A DNA stretch of 24,706 bases from Paracoccaceae bacterium (GTDB lineage Bacteria; Pseudomonadota; Alphaproteobacteria; Rhodobacterales; Rhodobacteraceae). Made by a program: the position numbers and the translations under genes. The stretch spans positions 1-24,706 of the forward strand of contig JAHRVZ010000157.1 in assembly GCA_019090405.1 (NCBI GenBank), in the 5' to 3' direction. The notes beneath the pieces are model-generated. The model did not search any database. It was not told the origin of the DNA and was given only the letters and a program-made list of their open reading frames with translations. Shown here piece after piece: positions 7,881 through 16,173 of this stretch (its first letter is position 1; each line of letters starts with the position of its first letter).

Positions 7881-9068
7881 ATGAATGAGGTCACGCTGCT
7901 GGCTGCGTCGGCAGTTCCGGTCGGGAAAATTCAATCCCGGCCGGAGGCCCCCGACCAGATATTAGAACACGAACTGCTTTCAGAAGTGGTGAGACAGTCG
8001 CTCGCACAGGCGAACGTCAGCAAGACAGAGGTCGGCGCGATGATTTTCGCCGAGCCTCACATTTACACAAAACAGAAATACTTTGCGACGTTCATGGCCG
8101 GATATCTCGGCATGAAGTGCGAAGGGGCGGTCATGGAAATCCTGGGGAACGGGATGACCGGTGGGCTGGTTTTCGACCGGGCTGTTGATGAAGTTCGCCT
8201 CGGCAGGACCGAAGTGGCATTGGCGCTTGGCGTTAATCTTGAAACCGCTGTACCTGCCACCGAACACATGAACTATACGATGCGCGCGACCGGCGATGTG
8301 GATTTTCAGGCCCCTGCTGGATTCACGCCGATCTCTTGGTATGCGATGGATGCCGTGCGCTACATGCACGAGACCGGCGCGACCCGAGAACAGATTTCAA
8401 GCGTTGCGGTGAAGAACCGCAAACATGCGATGTTGAACCCGCTGGCGCAGTTCAGAAAACCGATGACAATCGAGGATGTCCTGGCCTCCAAGCCCATTGT
8501 GCATCCGTTGTCGCTTTTGGATGTACCGCCGCGTTCGGATGGTGCCGTCTGTCTGGTGCTGGCCTCGCGCCGTGTCGCCGAACAAAGCGGTCAGCCCTAT
8601 GTCGTGTTGCGGGGCCGAGGGTCCTATCACGAAGGGGTGCACCAGATTGCCGACGCGCCTGCGGACATGATCGCCTTTGATGCGGCCCGACGGGCAGGCA
8701 AGGCGCTTTATGACGATGCCGGCCTGACGCCGGATCAGATTGATATCGCCGAAGTTTACGCACCTTGCACGATCGTCGAAATTCTTGTGGCCGAAGCACT
8801 TGGTCTGCTGGAAAAAGGCAAAGGTGCCGAACAGACCGAGGCGGGCGAGACCACACTTGGCGGGCGGATTCCGATCAATACATCCGGTGGCTGCCAGTCG
8901 CGTGGTCATCCGGCGCGTCTGACGCCACTCTACAATGCCTTGGAACTGTATCAGCAACTGACATCACAGGCCGGCCCCCGGCAAGTTGACGGCGCGCGAA
9001 TTGGCTTAATGTGTTGCGAATTGGGAAACTATAACGCGGCGCTTACACATGTACTGGAGACCGCATGA
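7881..9068 (+). CDS. Thiolase-fold protein lacking the nucleophilic Cys (SCP2-thiolase/Ltp2-like)
   Basis: The 395 residues have the length and order of SCP2-type thiolases. The C-terminal half has INTSGGCQSRGHPARLTPL, matching the conserved thiolase block with the GHP histidine, and ends with a Cys-bearing strand (LMCCELGNYNAALTHVL). In the N-terminal half, however, the usual nucleophile motif NCSTG reads NGMTG (residues 90-94), so Gly91 replaces the Cys. A normal acyl-enzyme thiolase reaction is therefore unlikely. Known Cys-independent members, such as Ltp2 of steroid catabolism, perform retro-aldol cleavage together with a DUF35 partner, and here a DUF35 gene overlaps the stop by 4 bases (ATGA). 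I infer a retro-aldolase or related C-C bond enzyme; a structural or scaffold role remains possible. GGAG lies 9 bases before the ATG. Confidence 0.85.
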   Translation: MNEVTLLAASAVPVGKIQSRPEAPDQILEHELLSEVVRQSLAQANVSKTEVGAMIFAEPHIYTKQKYFATFMAGYLGMKCEGAVMEILGNGMTGGLVFDRAVDEVRLGRTEVALALGVNLETAVPATEHMNYTMRATGDVDFQAPAGFTPISWYAMDAVRYMHETGATREQISSVAVKNRKHAMLNPLAQFRKPMTIEDVLASKPIVHPLSLLDVPPRSDGAVCLVLASRRVAEQSGQPYVVLRGRGSYHEGVHQIADAPADMIAFDAARRAGKALYDDAGLTPDQIDIAEVYAPCTIVEILVAEALGLLEKGKGAEQTEAGETTLGGRIPINTSGGCQSRGHPARLTPLYNALELYQQLTSQAGPRQVDGARIGLMCCELGNYNAALTHVLETA

Positions 9069-9502
9069 TCGAGCATGTAATTCCCATGACGGGCAACCGT
9101 CCCTATCCGCCCCGGACTTCTGGTTTTACCAAAACCTTCTGGGATGGTATTGCTGAAGGGCGGTTTCAGACCACCACCTGCACCGACTGCCAGAAAACAA
9201 CCTTTCCCCCCAAGCCCATTTGCCCGGCATGTATGGGTGCCAATGTGGAATGGAAAGAAATCTCGGGCCGGGGCACGATTTATTCTTATACGATCATCCA
9301 CGCCGCCCCCAGTATCTTTGCACATGAAACGCCGTATGCGGTTGGCATAGTTGATACGCCCGAAAGATTGCGCATTGGCGCGCGTCTGCTGATACCGCAA
9401 GAGCGACTGCAGGTTTCGATGCCGGTCGCGGTCGGGCGGATGGAGTACGAAGACGGGCCATTTTTCGGCTTTGTCGAAGCAGAAGGCCACGGCACAAAAT
9501 GA
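9065..9502 (+). CDS. DUF35 zinc-ribbon/OB-fold acyl-CoA-associated protein
   Basis: Small (145-residue) protein with an N-terminal helix (FTKTFWDGIAEGRFQTTTC), a rubredoxin-like zinc ribbon with Cys39-x2-Cys42 and Cys53-x2-Cys56, and then an OB-fold beginning WKEISGRGTIYSYTIIH. DUF35 proteins act as obligate partners of thiolase-fold enzymes; in the steroid system the DUF35 domain of ChsH2 binds Ltp2 and enables the aldolase. It is translationally coupled on both sides, by ATGA overlaps with the thiolase-fold gene and with the synthetase. It is unlikely to be catalytic alone. Family assignment is firm; the partnership is inferred from adjacency. Confidence 0.93.
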   Translation: MIEHVIPMTGNRPYPPRTSGFTKTFWDGIAEGRFQTTTCTDCQKTTFPPKPICPACMGANVEWKEISGRGTIYSYTIIHAAPSIFAHETPYAVGIVDTPERLRIGARLLIPQERLQVSMPVAVGRMEYEDGPFFGFVEAEGHGTK

Positions 9503-11679
9503 TTGATCGTCCGCTTCATACCCCTGAACAATTGCGTTGTCTGGTGCAGCCTGACAGCATTGCCGTGGTCGGCGCTTCGCCAACTCCGGGTTCTTTCGGA
9601 AAGCGCACGTTGGAAAACCTCGCCGGGTTCGACGGCAAGGTCTGCGCGGTTAATCCCAAGCACCAGGAAATAGACGGGGTTTCCTGCTATCCATCACTTG
9701 ATGCGATTCCACAGGTTCCGGACTGCGTGATACTTTGTGTGGCCAGCGATGCAGTTGTGCCGATGGTGCAAACCTGTGCCGATCTAGGCGTCGGAGGGGT
9801 CGTCATCTACGCCTCGGGCTTTGCCGAGATGCCCGGCGAAGAAGGCGCGCTTGCTCAGGCGCGCCTGGCCGAGATTTCCAGGAACACGGGGCTTCGGATT
9901 GCCGGGCCTAATTGTGCGGGTCTGCTGAATTTCGGCACGGGTGCGCTTATGCATTTCATTGGCGGTCTTGCGCCCGGTGATATGGTGCGCGGCCCGATTG
10001 GGATGGTGTCCCAGAGCGGCGGTATCGGTTATGGCATTCTACAGGCAATGGACCGCGGAATAGGGTTCAGTCATTTTTTTGCAGTAGGCAATTCTTGCGA
10101 TGTGGATGCCTGCGATCTGATGAACTATATGCTTGATGATCCTGAAACCTCGGTGATCGTCACTTTTCTTGAAGGATTGGAATCCGGCTCGCGGATGCGT
10201 GAACTGGGCCTGCGAGCATTGGCAAAGAACAAGCCAATCGTGATCTGCAAGACTGGCCAGTCTGACAAAAGCCATGCGGTGATCCGTTCGCATACCGGCG
10301 CGGTGGTCGGGTCGATCGAGGCCTATCAGACCTTGTTTGAAGAAACAGGGCTGATCCAGGTCGACAGCCTCGAAGGAATGCCGGAAATCGCTCAGTTCCT
10401 GAGCAAATCGCCTGCACCTGGTGCGGGGGGACTTGGGGTGATGACAACCTCGGGCGGTCTGGCGGTCATGGCAGTAGACAAGGCAGATTCTGCCGGGGTC
10501 GACCTTCCGCAACTATCAGAACAAAGCCAAAGCGCGTTGCGCGCCCTTGTGCCCAGCTTTGGCACGGTCAGCAACCCATTGGATATCACTGCCGCAGCGC
10601 AGCGCGATCCGGCGCTATTTCGCGATTGCGTCGCAACGCTGTGCAATGAGCCGGGGTTTTCGGTGCTATTGATCGCGGTCCCATATGCGCAAAACATCGT
10701 GGCTGAGCAGCGCGCCCACCTGATCTGCGAAGCAGCCCGCACTAGCCCGATTCCCGTCGTTGTGGCCTGGATGAACGAAGCGTTGGATTGCCCGGCCGCG
10801 CGCATTTACGAAAATGACGAGAACGTATCGCTGTTCCGGTCGATGACGCGCGCGATGGAGGCCATTCATGCCTGGAAATGGCGTGATGCGTTGCGAATCA
10901 AACGTCTTGAAGGGCCAGCGCCACGGTTGTCCCGCCCCGAAGCCTTTGATGTGGTCCGCCCGGTGTTAAAGGATGCGGCGCGCGATAATAGGGCGCTGAA
11001 TGAACGCGAATCAAAACTCGTTCTGCAGGAATATGGCGTAAGGACCACCCAAGACCAGTTCGCGGCGGACCGCGCGCAGGCCATACTGGCAGCAAAGGCC
11101 ATTGGCTTTCCTGTTGTTCTCAAGGTCGAATCTGCAGACATCCTGCACAAGACCGATGCCGGTTTAGTGGTTTTGGATCTTAAAACCTCTGAAGACGTTG
11201 GCGAAGCATTTGATTTGGTTACAACCCTCGCACGCAAACAGTTTCCGGATGCAAATGTGCAGGGCGTGGTTATTCAGGAAATGGTGGCTCCGGGAACCGA
11301 GATCATTGTTGGTGCAAAATACGAACCGGGCTTGGGTCAGGTTCTCATGTTTGGGCTTGGCGGGGTATATGTCGAGTTGTTAAAGGACGTGGCCTTTGCG
11401 TTGACACCTGTGGCACCGGATCAGGTTCTGGCAAAACTGACTGAATTGAAGGGGGCCGCATTGTTGCGGGGCTATCGTGGAAGCCCTGCGGTTGATCTTG
11501 ATGTGTTGGCGGATCAGATCGCACGGATATCAGAATTCGTAGCCGATGCCGACGATTTGATGGCTGAACTTGATGTGAACCCAATCCTGGTGCGCGGTGA
11601 CAGCGCGGTCGCCGTTGACGCGGTGATCGTTCCACAAATCGCCGCAAACGAACATTCTAAGGACAAGCCCCATGCCTAA
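9499..11679 (+). CDS. Acyl-CoA synthetase, NDP-forming, fused alpha-beta subunits
   Basis: Converts a carboxylic acid, ATP and CoA to acyl-CoA, ADP and phosphate through phosphohistidine intermediates. The 726 residues are a fusion. Residues about 15-140 form the CoA-binding Rossmann domain (SIAVVGASPTPGSFGKRTLE). Next come succinyl-CoA-ligase-like domains with GPIGMVSQSGGIGYG (165-179) and the catalytic phospho-His at His265 in SHTGAVVGS. From about residue 497 an ATP-grasp beta part follows, with the second conserved His550 in ILHKTDAGLVV and ending AELDVNPILV. Both His residues are present, so it should be active. It is coupled by ATGA to the DUF35 gene and overlaps the MaoC gene by 8 bases. 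It is one of two CoA-activating enzymes in the window, with chemistry different from the AMP-forming ligase at 18203. The acid is not predictable; propionyl, acetyl, aryl and branched acids are all used by relatives. Confidence 0.94.
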   Translation: MIDRPLHTPEQLRCLVQPDSIAVVGASPTPGSFGKRTLENLAGFDGKVCAVNPKHQEIDGVSCYPSLDAIPQVPDCVILCVASDAVVPMVQTCADLGVGGVVIYASGFAEMPGEEGALAQARLAEISRNTGLRIAGPNCAGLLNFGTGALMHFIGGLAPGDMVRGPIGMVSQSGGIGYGILQAMDRGIGFSHFFAVGNSCDVDACDLMNYMLDDPETSVIVTFLEGLESGSRMRELGLRALAKNKPIVICKTGQSDKSHAVIRSHTGAVVGSIEAYQTLFEETGLIQVDSLEGMPEIAQFLSKSPAPGAGGLGVMTTSGGLAVMAVDKADSAGVDLPQLSEQSQSALRALVPSFGTVSNPLDITAAAQRDPALFRDCVATLCNEPGFSVLLIAVPYAQNIVAEQRAHLICEAARTSPIPVVVAWMNEALDCPAARIYENDENVSLFRSMTRAMEAIHAWKWRDALRIKRLEGPAPRLSRPEAFDVVRPVLKDAARDNRALNERESKLVLQEYGVRTTQDQFAADRAQAILAAKAIGFPVVLKVESADILHKTDAGLVVLDLKTSEDVGEAFDLVTTLARKQFPDANVQGVVIQEMVAPGTEIIVGAKYEPGLGQVLMFGLGGVYVELLKDVAFALTPVAPDQVLAKLTELKGAALLRGYRGSPAVDLDVLADQIARISEFVADADDLMAELDVNPILVRGDSAVAVDAVIVPQIAANEHSKDKPHA

Positions 11680-12124
11680 GTACTTTGAAGACCTCAAGGT
11701 CGGTGACAAGTTCGTCACCCCGCGCCGCACCATCACAGAGGCCGACATCGTTGCCTTTTCGGGCTTGTCGGGCGACTATAACGCGCTGCATACAGATGAG
11801 ATTTTCGCCTCGGAAACCCAGTTTGGCGGACGGATTGCGCATGGTCCTTTGGGCTATGTGGTCGCAACTGGGCTAAGCAATCGCACCGGATTGTTTGACG
11901 GTTCTACCATCGCATTTCTAGAGTCGCAGTGGAAATTCACCGCCCCTATTTATCCGGGCGACACGGTGCATCTGGAAATGATCATCGCCGAGTTAAGGCC
12001 GACTTCGAAACCCGACCGCGGGGTTCTTATCCGCGAGATGAACCTGATCAATCAAAAAGGGCAACTGGTCCAGACAGGACAGTTTATCACTTTGATCTAC
12101 ATGAAAGCCCCCAAGGCAGATTGA
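11672..12124 (+). CDS. MaoC-type enoyl-CoA hydratase/dehydratase
   Basis: Hot-dog-fold (R)-specific enoyl-CoA hydratase of 150 residues, one domain. The catalytic pair is visible as Asp35 and His40 in SGDYNALHTD, matching the hydratase-2 motif D-x4-H. The flanking GGRIAHGPLGYVVATGLS forms the usual central helix. The last third (YPGDTVHLEMIIAE) is the normal MaoC strand pair. Its place straight after the thiolase-fold/DUF35/synthetase genes suggests it hydrates the enoyl-CoA that the thiolase-fold enzyme then cleaves. It is the last gene of the + strand operon; a strong hairpin follows 22 bases later. Confidence 0.93.
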   Translation: MPKYFEDLKVGDKFVTPRRTITEADIVAFSGLSGDYNALHTDEIFASETQFGGRIAHGPLGYVVATGLSNRTGLFDGSTIAFLESQWKFTAPIYPGDTVHLEMIIAELRPTSKPDRGVLIREMNLINQKGQLVQTGQFITLIYMKAPKAD

Positions 12125-12146
12125 TATTTACGATCATCCGGGATCG

Positions 12147-12176
12147 AACGACTACCGGCACCAACCGGTAGTCGTT
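12147..12176. terminator. Bidirectional hairpin terminator
   Basis: A perfect 12-bp inverted repeat (AACGACTACCGG, 12147-12158, and CCGGTAGTCGTT, 12165-12176) encloses a six-base loop. It is flanked by A and T runs on both sides and lies between two convergent genes, so it fits a factor-independent terminator serving both strands. The T run is short (three T then AAA). Confidence 0.85.
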
Positions 12177-12199
12177 TAAACACTCGCGCGTAAACTAGA

Positions 12200-13351
12200 T
12201 CAAAGCCCCATAGTCTTCGCGATAACGGTTCTCTGGATTTCATTGGACCCACCGCCAATCGGGCCAATGCGGCAGTCGCGATAATGCATCTGCATCTGGT
12301 GATCCATCATGTATCCCGCTCCGCCCATGATCTGCATACCATGGTCAGCAACCCTGACATTGTTATCTGTCGCGATGACCTTGGCCATCGCGGTCTCCTG
12401 GACTGGCTGATGCCCCTCATCCATCATCTTGGCGACTTTATAGGTGATCAAACGGGCCTGTTCGGCCATGATCTGCATATCCGCCAATTTGTGCGCGATT
12501 GCCTGAAATTTGGTGATCGGCTGGCCAAACTGTTTACGCTCTACCGCATAGGCTTTCACATAGTCGATAATCTTCTGGCAATTCCCGCAATGGGTGGCTG
12601 CGATAATGAGCCGTTCAAGGTTCAGGCCACGCATCAGATTGTGCCATCCCTTGTTTTCTTCGCCCAGCATATGACGCGCAGGCACCACGACATCTTGGAA
12701 AAATACCTCGTTCGTGTGTACCGATCGACGCCCCAACTGACGCAACGGACGGATTGTTACGCCTTTCTGTTTCGTATCGACGATGAACTGGGTAATCCCA
12801 CGATGTTTAGCATCCGGATCGGTTTTGGTTGCTACGACTAGATAATCGGCGACATGGGCACCGGTCGTAAAGACCTTGCTGCCATTGATTACCCATTCAT
12901 CGCCACGCCGTACTGCGCGGGTCCGGATCGCTGCGGCATCTGACCCTGCATCCGGCTCGGTCAGCGAAAACGCCGTCTTGATCTCGCCCGAGATGATCCG
13001 CGGAATGAACTCTGCTTTCTGTTCTTCGTTGCCGTAAAGTTTAATATGGCCGCCCCCTAACGTTACCGTTGTCAGGTAAGCAGAACTTATACCGCTCCAG
13101 TGATAGGCGATGCTTTCGATGAAAAGCGCCAGATCAGCGTAGCTGGCATTCATTCCGCCGTATTTCTCTTCAAACGGCAACGCCATCCATCCTTCGGCGG
13201 CGAGCTCTTGATATGCCTCATGGGGAAACTCACCCGCTTCGTCGAGCTGCTGGATCTTTTTATCCGGCAGAACGCGCTGCAACAGCTTCAGCACGCTTTC
13301 GCGCATCATCTTCTGTTCGTCGGTAAGTCCGTATTCAGGCATTCCATGCAT
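12200..13351 (-). CDS. Acyl-CoA dehydrogenase (isovaleryl/long-chain type active site)
   Basis: FAD enzyme that makes the alpha-beta double bond of an acyl-CoA and passes electrons to ETF. It has 383 residues with the full three-part fold: an N-terminal helical domain (FEEKYGGMNASYADLAL), a beta domain with TAFSLTEPDAGSDAAAI, and a C-terminal helical domain with YAVERKQFGQPITKFQAIAH. At the usual C-terminal catalytic Glu site it reads GGGSNEIQ, with Gly367 in place of Glu. A Glu instead stands at 246 in NLERLIIA, where isovaleryl-CoA and long-chain enzymes carry their base, so it should be active on branched or longer substrates. AAGGGA lies 9 bases before the ATG; Met4 is an alternative start. 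It is the third of three minus-strand genes and ends at the shared terminator. Confidence 0.94.
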   Translation of the reverse strand: MHGMPEYGLTDEQKMMRESVLKLLQRVLPDKKIQQLDEAGEFPHEAYQELAAEGWMALPFEEKYGGMNASYADLALFIESIAYHWSGISSAYLTTVTLGGGHIKLYGNEEQKAEFIPRIISGEIKTAFSLTEPDAGSDAAAIRTRAVRRGDEWVINGSKVFTTGAHVADYLVVATKTDPDAKHRGITQFIVDTKQKGVTIRPLRQLGRRSVHTNEVFFQDVVVPARHMLGEENKGWHNLMRGLNLERLIIAATHCGNCQKIIDYVKAYAVERKQFGQPITKFQAIAHKLADMQIMAEQARLITYKVAKMMDEGHQPVQETAMAKVIATDNNVRVADHGMQIMGGAGYMMDHQMQMHYRDCRIGPIGGGSNEIQRTVIAKTMGL

Positions 13352-13529
13352 CTTTTATATTCCCTTTTTGAGAGGATTGATTCCCCGCCTATACCAAATG
13401 GCGACACAAGCTGGATGAACTGCCCCGAGTTTACCGGATACTTTTTCTGTTCACAAGTTAAACGACTTTATCAAGTGAGCTCATCTTTGCATAGAAAGCC
13501 TCATCCATTTCTTTCAGCGGCGCAGTCAG

Positions 13530-14309
13530 TTAGACGTGCATACCGCCATCGAGGATCAGGGTCTGGCCGGTAATGTAGCTCGCACGATCCGAAGCAAGAA
13601 ATGCGACCGCCTCGGCGACCTCCGACGCCTCCCCGAAACGACGGAGCGGAACGCGCTTGCGCTGCGCATTCCATATCGCTGGATCATAGATCTCGGTCTG
13701 CATCTTCGATCCCAGACCCGCATTTATAATACCCGGCGCAACGCAATTGGCGCGTATTCCGTAACGCCCCTCTTCTTTTGCGACGGCCCGCGTCATCATC
13801 TCCACGGCGGCTTTCGGCACTGCAGAGAGCGCATCGCCAGACATGTAAAGATGTGTGGCGAAGGTGCCGATTGATACGATGCTGCCCTTGCCGCTGGCGC
13901 GCAATACCGGCAAGGCCGCACTGACGAGATGGATGAAGCCGAGCGTCTCGACCTTCAGCACCTGATCCCACTGTTCCGCCTTGGTGTCGGAGATAAACGG
14001 CTGATCGATGTCTACACCGGACGCATAAATCAGCGTAGAAAATCGCGAAAACTTCCCGGGTGCCGCTTCTATGCATCTGTGGATGGACGCCTCGTCGCAT
14101 AGATCCATTTGGCCGAGATGCACTTCCGTGGTACCGGCCAGCTTTTCACACAGGGCTTGCGCCGCTGCCTTTGAAGACCGATAGGTTATGAATAGCCGAT
14201 AACCGTCCTGAGCCAGTCTTTCGCAAATCGCCGAGCCAAGTGCGCCGGAACCACCCGTGATCAGTGCTGTCGGTATCTCTGCGGATCCTGCCAAGTGACT
14301 ATTGTGCAT
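13530..14309 (-). CDS. Divergent SDR-family protein lacking the catalytic Tyr
   Basis: Rossmann-fold short-chain dehydrogenase/reductase of 259 residues. The cofactor loop TGGSGALG (18-25) and the C-terminal block ASYITGQTLILDGGM are standard. The active site is not. The NNAG element reads YASG (95-98) and the helix-4 Asn site is Glu121. Before Lys166 the sequence is DALSAVPK, so the YxxxK motif has Ser162 in place of Tyr; the nearest Tyr, 155, is 11 residues before the Lys, which fits neither the classical nor the enoyl-reductase spacing. It may be a non-classical reductase/dehydratase, a pseudo-enzyme, or use another residue. Reading the DNA on both strands confirms the residues (13800-13860). 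AAGAGAG precedes the ATG at 14309. A gap of 143 bp separates it from the upstream SDR gene. Confidence 0.85.
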   Translation of the reverse strand: MHNSHLAGSAEIPTALITGGSGALGSAICERLAQDGYRLFITYRSSKAAAQALCEKLAGTTEVHLGQMDLCDEASIHRCIEAAPGKFSRFSTLIYASGVDIDQPFISDTKAEQWDQVLKVETLGFIHLVSAALPVLRASGKGSIVSIGTFATHLYMSGDALSAVPKAAVEMMTRAVAKEEGRYGIRANCVAPGIINAGLGSKMQTEIYDPAIWNAQRKRVPLRRFGEASEVAEAVAFLASDRASYITGQTLILDGGMHV

Positions 14310-14452
14310 CGAGACTCTCTTATTTTTTGTTTAAGTTCTCTTAAATATCGAACAACTGCCCTGTTCAAGGAAAGTTTCGGCGACTCTTGCGCTCGACTGG
14401 GGGTTCAGGCGCGGGGCGAGATGCGATTGCCGCGCGTGTCCCCCATTGTCAT

Positions 14453-15196
14453 TCAGAATCCCACACTTAGCCCGCCGCAGGCAAACAGCGTCTGACCGGT
14501 GACAAAACTGGCCGCAGGGGATGCAAAGAACGCAATGCAGGCCGCAACTTCATCCGGTGATCCTGGCCGCTTCATCGGTGTCCGGGCGATGCCTTCGTCC
14601 TGATATTCCTTCTGGCCGGCCCGGAACATTCCGGCGTCGATCAGGCCGGGGGCGATACAGTTGACAGTGATCCCGCGGTTGGCTGTTTCAAGTGCCGCCG
14701 TTCTCGATATCCCTTCGATTGCAGCTTTGGCCGCGCTGTAGGACGTGCCGCCGCCAGTGCCGAGGACCGCGACGGAACTCATGTTGACGATGCGGCCATA
14801 GCGGCGTTCGCGCATGCCCGGAATGGCACTGCGCATACAGTTGAGCGTACCGCCAACATGCGAAGCAATGGTCAAGCTGAAGTCGTCGTCTTTCACCTTC
14901 ACCAACAGATCATTGCGCACGACGCCAGCCATATTTACCAAAATATCCAGTGAACCCAAACGGCTTTGGGTTGCGGCAATCAGGTCTTCGCATGCAGCGC
15001 GGTCGGTTACGTCAAGTCCGGCGCCTTCGGCGGAAAGACCTTCATCGGTAAGTACCTTTGCCGTCCGCTGGGCGGCCGCAGGATCTAGGTCTGCGACAAT
15101 GACGTGATTGCCGTCGCGGGCCAGCTTGCTGCAGGTCGCTGTGCCGATACCTCCGGCCCCTCCGGTGACGATCGCGATTTTTCCTGTGTTTTCCAT
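14453..15196 (-). CDS. Short-chain dehydrogenase/reductase (FabG-like, probably NAD)
   Basis: Classical SDR of 247 residues, probably oxidising a 3-hydroxyacyl-CoA or an alcohol. It has TGGAGGIG (11-18), an acidic residue after the second strand (VADLD) that usually means NAD over NADP, a NMAG motif, and an intact catalytic Ser-Tyr-Lys set (NMSSVAVLG and SYSAAKAAIEG). It ends with the typical VTGQTLFACGGL. GGAG lies seven to eight bases before the ATG at 15196. It is the first gene of the minus-strand set and is divergent from the enoyl-CoA hydratase gene, sharing a 164-bp regulatory interval. Confidence 0.93.
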   Translation of the reverse strand: MENTGKIAIVTGGAGGIGTATCSKLARDGNHVIVADLDPAAAQRTAKVLTDEGLSAEGAGLDVTDRAACEDLIAATQSRLGSLDILVNMAGVVRNDLLVKVKDDDFSLTIASHVGGTLNCMRSAIPGMRERRYGRIVNMSSVAVLGTGGGTSYSAAKAAIEGISRTAALETANRGITVNCIAPGLIDAGMFRAGQKEYQDEGIARTPMKRPGSPDEVAACIAFFASPAASFVTGQTLFACGGLSVGF

Positions 15197-15244
15197 ATTT
15201 TGACTCCGGCGTGGTGAATTATTTGTAAAGGGTAATCACAGTGA

Positions 15245-15290
15245 TCAAACACAACCTATGTGAATGCACAACATGAGCGAATGTGTTTGA
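15245..15290. promoter_or_regulatory. Inverted repeat in the divergent intergenic region (candidate operator)
   Basis: TCAAACACA (15245-15253) and TGTGTTTGA (15282-15290) are perfect 9-bp inverted arms 28 bases apart, in the 164-bp interval between the divergent SDR and enoyl-CoA hydratase genes. The right arm overlaps a TTGACA (15287-15292) that could be a -35 for the + strand gene, although no good -10 follows at the right distance. This suits a looped or dimeric repressor site controlling both directions. The protein that would bind is unknown; the TetR-type regulator at 21722 is the nearest candidate. Confidence 0.4.
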
Positions 15291-15360
15291 CAGCGAAAGA
15301 GAAATCAAGAAAATAACAATCGTTCGTTTTTATAAAGCGAAATACAAATTGGAGACGAAT

Positions 15361-16140
15361 ATGGATGGCAAGCGGGTAAAAATTGATCGATCAGGTGCGA
15401 CCGTGATCATCACAATCACCAATCCGCCCGTTAATGCGCTGCATCCTGCCGTCGCGAAAGAAATCCACGATGCGATCGAATCCGCGGTGGTGGGTGACCA
15501 ATCGGTGCGCTCGCTCGTGTTGACGGGGGAAGGGCGCTGTTTTGTCGCTGGCGGCGACATCAGTTACTTTCAGACGCTCGATAGTTCCACGGCGGAAAAT
15601 TATGCGCTTGGCATTCAGCGTATGCAGAATGCACTGCAGGACCTTTCAGTTCCGGTAATCGCAGCCGTCAACGGCGTGGCGCTTGGGGGCGGTTGTGAAC
15701 TGATGATGGCCTGCGATATCCGCATTGCCGATGAGCGGGCAGTGTTCGGCCAACCTGAAGTCACGCTTGGCATTATTCCCGGCGCCGGTGGGACGCAGTA
15801 TCTGCCGCGACTGGTCGGTCCTGGTATCGCAAAGCGCATGTTGTTCAGCGGTGAACGGATTGATGCCGCCAAGGCGAAAGAGATCGGGCTTGTTGACGAA
15901 GTGGTGCCTGCCGGCGACACCTTGGATGTTGCGCTGGAACTTGCAAGTCAGATCAATGCCAACGCGCCTCTGGCGGTTGCGGCGGCCAAGCGGTCGGTTA
16001 ACCTCGGCACACAAATGGGCTTGTCCGACGCGCTCAGGCTTGAGGCCGGGCTTTTTGGCGAACTGTTCCGTTCTGACGATGTGACCGAGGGCGTGGCCGC
16101 ATTTCTCGAAAAAAGATCTCCAAATTACAAGGGCGCATGA
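15361..16140 (+). CDS. Enoyl-CoA hydratase/isomerase (crotonase family)
   Basis: Hydrates 2-enoyl-CoA to 3-hydroxyacyl-CoA. It has 259 residues from the ATG at 15361, which I prefer to an in-frame GTG at 15283 because GGAG lies seven bases before it and crotonases begin at this point. The oxyanion-hole segments are GRCFVAGGDISYF (near 65) and VNGVALGGGCELMMACD (103-119). The two catalytic glutamates of hydratases are both present: Glu113 in GGGCE and Glu133 in FGQPEV, 20 residues apart as in rat mitochondrial ECH. It should therefore be a true hydratase rather than an isomerase lacking one acid. It is the first gene of the + strand block 15361-19726, with 33 bases to the next gene. Confidence 0.94.
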   Translation: MDGKRVKIDRSGATVIITITNPPVNALHPAVAKEIHDAIESAVVGDQSVRSLVLTGEGRCFVAGGDISYFQTLDSSTAENYALGIQRMQNALQDLSVPVIAAVNGVALGGGCELMMACDIRIADERAVFGQPEVTLGIIPGAGGTQYLPRLVGPGIAKRMLFSGERIDAAKAKEIGLVDEVVPAGDTLDVALELASQINANAPLAVAAAKRSVNLGTQMGLSDALRLEAGLFGELFRSDDVTEGVAAFLEKRSPNYKGA

Positions 16141-16173
16141 GCGCAACTTTAGAAAGAAAGAAGGACAGGCGTA

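Noticed and set aside
8397..8957. Long minus-strand open frames under the thiolase-fold gene and elsewhere (for example 17966-19111 and 15646-16515).
   Set aside because: They are shadows of well-supported + strand genes with clear protein families, and their translations show no recognisable motifs.
12284..12841. Plus-strand 185-codon frame opposite the ACAD gene.
   Set aside because: The minus strand encodes an unmistakable acyl-CoA dehydrogenase across the same bases.
14438..14452. GTCCCCCATT near 14440 matches ten bases of the IS end at 23990-23999.
   Set aside because: The match does not extend on either side and there is no transposase sequence nearby; it is probably chance.
15283..15360. 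Longer enoyl-CoA hydratase start at GTG 15283.
   Set aside because: The added residues (Lys/Tyr-rich) are unlike crotonase N-termini, run through the control region, and lack a ribosome site. ATG 15361 has GGAG at good spacing.
15361..16140. Suspected loss of a catalytic Glu in the crotonase (Arg159).
   Set aside because: On checking spacing against rat ECH, the two catalytic residues correspond to Glu113 and Glu133, both present; Arg159 is not an active-site position.
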